Shown piece after piece: positions 59,166 to 64,000 of a DNA stretch of 64,000 bases. Position 1 is the first letter of the stretch. The number at the start of each line of letters is the position of its first letter. A model generated the notes under the pieces. It was not told the origin of the DNA. It made no database searches and was given only the letters and a program-made list of their open reading frames with translations. The position numbers were made by a program, and so were the translations under genes. The DNA is from Castanopsis chinensis (Eukaryota; Streptophyta; Magnoliopsida; Fagales; Fagaceae), in assembly GCA_032878915.1 (NCBI GenBank), contig JAVQMG010000129.1, forward strand, positions 1,248,001-1,312,000, written 5' to 3'.

Positions 59166-61532
59166 AGATATGGTGAAGTCTTTGCTAGTTGGGACTATAC
59201 ATATATAAAACTGAAGCCTCTGACTTTTGTCTGACTTTTGGTTGACTTTTTGTTACTTGCACCACAATTTTCCAAGTCATCTCTCTTTTCTTTAAATTAT
59301 TTTTACTTCAAACAATCCACACGTAGTAAACCTCCTTCTCTCCCACTCCAGTCTTCCTTCGCATAATCACTCCTCTCTTCACGCTACCCCTATCTGTCTC
59401 TCTTTTGTTTTCTCATGGCTCAAATGCAGAGTCTTCTTTATGAAAAAAAAAATTGTGGAATGGAAATGTTGAGTTGTGGCTCAAGAGTCCTGAAGAAGTC
59501 ATACAAATACTACGATGGAATACGTATGGATTTTTTTATAAAAAAAAAAAAATTATGCTCCACAAACCCTAAACGTAAAATCATTGTAGCAACTCTCCTC
59601 TCTTAAAACCGGATGGCCAAGTTGGAGTCATTGTGTTGTGGTAAGCCAGCTTTTCTATTTAGGAGTCCGTATTTTTCAATTTGCATGAAAAGTTGTAGTT
59701 CAAGTGTTTTGCTTAATTTCCACCATATTCGACGTTTACTGTGCGAGATTGGAGGTTAATTAATTTTTTGTGGTTCATGTTTGAATAAAAGAGGAGTGGG
59801 CGGGTTTAGTTTTGTTGTTTCTATTCCTCTCCTCCAATTCTCATCTTTAATATAATTCTTTTATTTATTTGCTAGATTAAAAAGTGAATATACATGTATG
59901 AGAAATTTGGTTTGTTTTCCTATAATTTCACCAAATTCATGGAAAAGAAACTACGGACTGTAACAACAATTTGTGATAGGTATGTAATAGTGATTATTAG
60001 CATTTGGATGCATTACAGTTTCTTGTAGTATTATTCTTGAGAAATCAAAAGGCATATATTACACCTTTATCCAAAGCTTTTTTATGCTCTCGACATCATA
60101 CCTTTAAGAATTGTAAATTTTGATTTATAACTATTAGATTTTTCCAATGAGATTCTTCACTTGGAAATATTGAATTGCATATTTTAAGTTTGAAGTTGCA
60201 AAATTAGGTAAGGTTGACAGATAAATTTAGAAGAAAAGATAAAAATCAAATTATAGATAGATGCACAGTGGCTATCAGAATTTTTTATTTTCAAGGCTTA
60301 CATTAATTAGATTGGCTTTATGGGGTATGGTGTTTTGAAATTCTTTTATGTATTATTATAGAAGATTGACTGTCTAATGAGAAAGTATACTGCTTTGGTT
60401 TGTGATAAAAGGGTTTCCATAACTTAAGGGTAGTTTTTGGTTTTCTTTTTACGTCATAATATGTTCATGAACTTTGAAGTTTGTTAGATTTTTTTTGTAG
60501 TTTGTGAAAAGTTTTGAATTATAATTTTTTATTTCTCCTCTTTTCATTAGAAGAAAAAGTCCACTAAGAGGGATGAATTGCACCTCTATAGATTTGAATT
60601 TGATTTAAATTATGATATATATATATATATAATTTATTAGTAACTCCTCTTTTATTGTTAAATATGATCATGAATCGAGTTATGATTAATTGATTGATGA
60701 TCAATGTGATTGGCCAAGAATTTAAATTTATTTTGTTCTCAATTCAAAAATATAAGTGGTGCTTTCTCTCTCAAAAAAAATTGGTTAATTCAATTTAATT
60801 TCTAGACAGTTTCCTACTGATATAGATTGTACTTAAAATTTCAAAATAATTAGCAATGTATAGATCCCATGAAGTTAAATATGCAACTATTATGTGCCTC
60901 CCTTAATGGTAACATATGGACTTAACTAAAGTTTTACAAGATGAATACTGTTTTTTTTTTTAATGCTTTGTGGCAACATGGTTGAGATTTCTATGCAAAC
61001 TACAAATTGAGTAAATGCTAAAAGGAATATTTTTATTCATGTTTGACATCAAAGTATCTTGATATCTGAAAATATGCATCTGAAAACGTGGATCATGTAT
61101 GTTTCATTTTGAAATTTGATGTCTAGGAGGTGATAAGTATGTTTGTCATGTCTTCCCTCATGTTGTGAATATCTATTAATTGTTTTTTGTGGAAACGAAT
61201 AGTATGGAAGAAACATTAGTAGTATGTATTTGTTTCATCTTATAAAAAATGAAATAATATGGTTATTTCTCAATATATATATATATATATAAAGTGTTTT
61301 GTCTTGTAAAAAGTTAATTCATTTGTAACTATTCGGTGTATTGAATGGATTAGCGACTAGTTATATTTATATTACTATTTATGATTTCCTTCGATCTATT
61401 AGCATTTCTTTTTTATTTGTGTGTAATTGTTTCAAGTATATTGTGTCAATCATCGGGAACACATTGTACTTCTTTTTCAATAAATCTTCTAATGCCTATT
61501 TCAAAAAAAAAAAAAAAAAAAAAAATTTAGTA
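59166..61532. other. AT-rich intergenic DNA, possible Helitron
   Basis: ATATATAAAACTGAAGCCTC at ~59201-59220 resembles the 5' end of some plant Helitrons, and GCGACTAGTT at ~61356 could be a decayed 3' end. Neither hairpin nor empty site supports it firmly. At 61480-61524, AATAAATCTTCTAATGCC then a ~23-base A run looks like a retroposed 3' end. No gene. Confidence 0.3.
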
Positions 61533-61861
61533 AGAGCATTCACATTGGTGATGCTAAAAAATTTAGCATTTAGTAACTTAAAAAAATTATTTTATCTATG
61601 TTAAGACATCGTTTTACAATACACTCAACATCAACGGTGTTATTTATTTTTACTATTTCATTTAAATATTCTTTATTTATTTATTATTTTTATCATTGTG
61701 TGCTACAGTAATAAGATGTGACCTCACAGAATAAACTAATTTTTTTTATCACTTATTGTTACGTAAACTGTAGCTAGTTTGGATAAATTTGTAACTTTAT
61801 CACCACCAATGTTACATGCTTTTTTGGGTGCTGAAATAACTTTTTAATGTGAATGCTCTGA
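61533..61861. mobile_element. MITE with 14 bp GAGCATTCACATT termini
   Basis: Ends AGAGCATTCACATT and its exact complement AATGTGAATGCTCT. About 330 bp, AT-rich, no ORF. Related to the truncated element at 38666-38851. Target duplication not resolved. Confidence 0.7.
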
Positions 61862-62245
61862 GCATGTTATTTTGATATTTCAGGAATGATGCTGTACGGT
61901 ACTTGGGCCACTAAGACTTGAATTTGTAACGGTATAAGTACAAACAAGTCATAAGTTATATTGGCAACTAGCCGCATCTGCTTGCATTTTTCATGTAGAT
62001 TTACAATTGTTTGGTGTGGCTTTTCCAAGGATGAAGGATGCCTCACTTTCAAAAAGCCAAAGCTACTTGTAGTTCGATTGATGGATTAAAGGTGTTTCAA
62101 CTTTTTGTCAAAAGAAGTAATGTCGTTAAGCAGCTGATATTCTCTCTCTCTCTTAAAGGCTGCATACTTCAAAAACTGCCCCTGGGTAACTTTGAGTAGA
62201 GCTGTAGAGCGATAGTTGTACCATCAGTAATGCATGTATGTGTAT
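61862..62245. other. Unassigned sequence between MITE and duplicated flank
   Basis: No coding frame with recognisable content, and no element ends identified. Confidence 0.3.
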
Positions 62246-63183
62246 ACATCGATATCTCTGTATATCCAATCATGGATACACATATTCAAGCAGACAAACG
62301 TTCTTAATTAAACGCAGATTTATTTGCTAGCTTTTATAATGATATTCATTTCAAAATCATCATTCTTGAATAAGCAATTATGTGATCATCAGAAAAATTC
62401 AATCCTTTGAAACTTCATCACATTATTGGATGATACTTAAAAAGTGTATCAGAGATTACCAGAACCTCATTTGTTTCATTGCCTTCGGGTCATTTCATCT
62501 CAAGCTGTTTAATCCATCTGGACCAAAACCTTTGTATTACGCCCTATATTTCACTCCATGCCTTACCCTCCTCAGGTGGTAAATTGTGTTGACTGTTGAT
62601 AGCTTATATAGATCAACTTTTGAGGCAACAAGGTGTTTCAAAACCGTTCTTTTTTCTCCAATGTGTAAATATGCAAATTGTCATGGTCTTAACAACAAAG
62701 TCTTCAGGTACCAATATAATGTTGAATAAGTATACCGATACAACTTTTTTACAACTTGTTGAATTTAAAAATTTTGAGTAGCTGATAACAAAAGTAGTGT
62801 CAGTGAAAAGTATAAAAAATTATCCACTACTCACAATTTTTCATCTCAACAAGTTACAGAAAAAGTTATGTCAACAATATATTATATAAATCATTTTTTT
62901 TTTTTTAGGATTTAAGCTTCACTACCTTCATTTCTTTGTCAATAATGCATGCATATATATATATATATATATATACACATTGATTTCTCTGTATATCCAA
63001 TCATGGATACACATGTTCATGTAGACGAACTTTCTTAATTAAACGCAGATTTATTCGCTAGGTTTTAAAATGATATTCATTTCAAAATCATCTTTCTTGA
63101 ATAAGCAATTATGTGATCATAAGAAAAATTCAATCCTCTGAAACTCCTATTACATTATTGGATGATTCATAAAGGAAACGGCT
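62246..63183. repeat. Chorismate mutase 3' flank, copy C, with a ~200 bp internal direct repeat
   Basis: The block TATATCCAATCATGGATACA...TTGGATGAT occurs twice, at 62246-62440 and 62975-63170, enclosing sequence colinear with the CM-B flank (30590-31090). The flank was therefore partly duplicated within this copy. An (AT)n run lies at 62956-62974. Confidence 0.8.
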
Positions 63184-64000
63184 TCAATCAAGGCGTCTTA
63201 GTAGGTACTCGACTTGGACACGTTTGGTGAGAGGTATTATCCAATCCCCATAGAGGCGAGAAACTACTGATGGATCAACCTTGTATTTTCCCTTCTTGTC
63301 ATCATTATTCAGAGTCACTTCTTGCCCAAACACCATGGCCTTCTTTACAATTCTCTTCTTCACTGCCTCTTCTACACTCTCAAATGTCAACAATTTCATC
63401 AGAGCATCTCTGTCCTGAAAAAACCAACACACTATCGAAGTAAAATGCATGACCTTTATTTTTATATTATTTTTCTTCAAGTAGCACCTAAACAATTTAG
63501 GAAGTCAAAATATGCTTAATAAAAAGAATCAATCCATATGTTCTCATTTTTCTCAAATTTCTGTCATGGTGTCATTGAACTCACTATCATAATAAATAAA
63601 AATCCAACAAAATATTGTTATAGTGAATCTAATTAATTGCTTAGGAGTTAAGACTCACTGCTTCTTCAATCTGCTGATCACAAGAAGGCAAATATTCTAG
63701 CAAAACCTTATTTACTATAGTCCTTAATGATGCACCCTTAATACCTTAGCACGAATTGCAGGCTCAAATCCTTGAGGGGATTCCGTGAATTTTACCTCGG
63801 CTACTAACTTACCATAATGAATTCTTCTGGAGAAGGCCTGCACGGAATATTTTGTATTATTCATTGTCAAAAAACTCAAAATATGGCTTATGTCAGTTAT
63901 CAATAATTTACCTTCTCAAATAAATTTTTTTTTTTTTTTAAAAACAACAACAAATGACTTTGCACAAGAATCCAAATGATCATCAGCAGCCAGAAATTTT
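63184..64000 (-). CDS. Chorismate mutase (copy CM-C), 3' two exons, runs off window
   Basis: Last two exons of a third chorismate mutase: 63745-63837 (AFSRRIHYGKLVAEVKFTES and on to AIRAK) and 63184-63414 (DRDALMKLLTFESVEEAVKK through YGDWIIPLTKRVQVEYLLRR, then LD and stop). Exon lengths (93 and 231 nt) and splice sites equal those of CM-A, and both exons are open. Upstream exons lie beyond 64000. Its end has TKRVQVEY where CM-A has TKHVEVEY. Sequence visible from 63838 to 64000 is intron. Probably functional, but this cannot be judged without the rest. Confidence 0.88.

Noticed and set aside
1..64000. CRISPR arrays, tRNA/rRNA genes, operons and ribosome-binding sites
   Set aside because: No regularly spaced repeats with unique spacers and no tRNA cloverleaf or rRNA were seen; the sequence is plant nuclear DNA.

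Overview
The window is nuclear DNA from a eudicot plant: it is AT-rich, has GT-AG introns, many nested transposons and microsatellites, and a TIR-NBS-LRR (TNL) gene, a class absent from grasses. The density of MITEs, Helitrons and LINEs suggests a woody species, and Fagales (oak or chestnut-like) is my best guess; that is an inference, not a demonstration.

Layout. (1) 1-1650: a DNA-transposon-like element with TIRs and CGATCCTA-rich arms, followed by the 3' flank of the first gene. (2) 2334-12292, minus strand: a complete seven-exon gene for the second-largest subunit shared by RNA polymerases IV and V (NRPD2/NRPE2). It has a 5'UTR intron (12305-13420), and RTE and L1-type LINE remnants lie in its introns. 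(3) 14.8-24.4 kb: the first chorismate mutase locus (CM-A, minus strand, five exons, 21077-24429, intact, cytosolic CM2-like). Its 3' flank is split by a 4.3 kb Helitron (15124-19425) that carries an F-box gene with one in-frame stop. (4) 24.7-30.2 kb: AT-rich intergenic DNA, with a Helitron-like segment containing an internal duplication of about 620 bp. (5) 30.2-39.8 kb: a POLAR-like gene fragment and a second chorismate mutase copy (CM-B). CM-B is shattered by a MITE, a Copia Gag-only element, an element with a plant-transposon (PF20167-like) ORF, and further insertions. (6) 40.4-41.4 kb: a MITE and a solo LTR with a perfect 5 bp target duplication. (7) 43.0-54.8 kb, plus strand: a TNL resistance gene. 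Its TIR exon is interrupted by a 370 bp MITE, and its 7.4 kb first intron holds an antisense LINE that itself contains a TRIM retrotransposon and a second LINE. (8) 56-59.2 kb: a SINE-like unit, a UTP11 pseudogene fragment and a LINE fragment. (9) 62.2 kb to the end: the duplicated 3' flank and last two exons of a third chorismate mutase (CM-C), which runs off the window.

Functionally the loci are unrelated: RNA-directed DNA methylation (NRPD2), aromatic amino-acid synthesis (chorismate mutase) and immunity (TNL). The unifying theme is structural. A tandem, same-orientation chorismate mutase array shares about 0.7 kb of colinear 3' flank and has been repeatedly dissected by mobile elements. 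Paralogous empty sites or short target duplications let several insertions be dated relative to one another and placed to the base. I found no tRNA, rRNA, CRISPR or prokaryote-type features.
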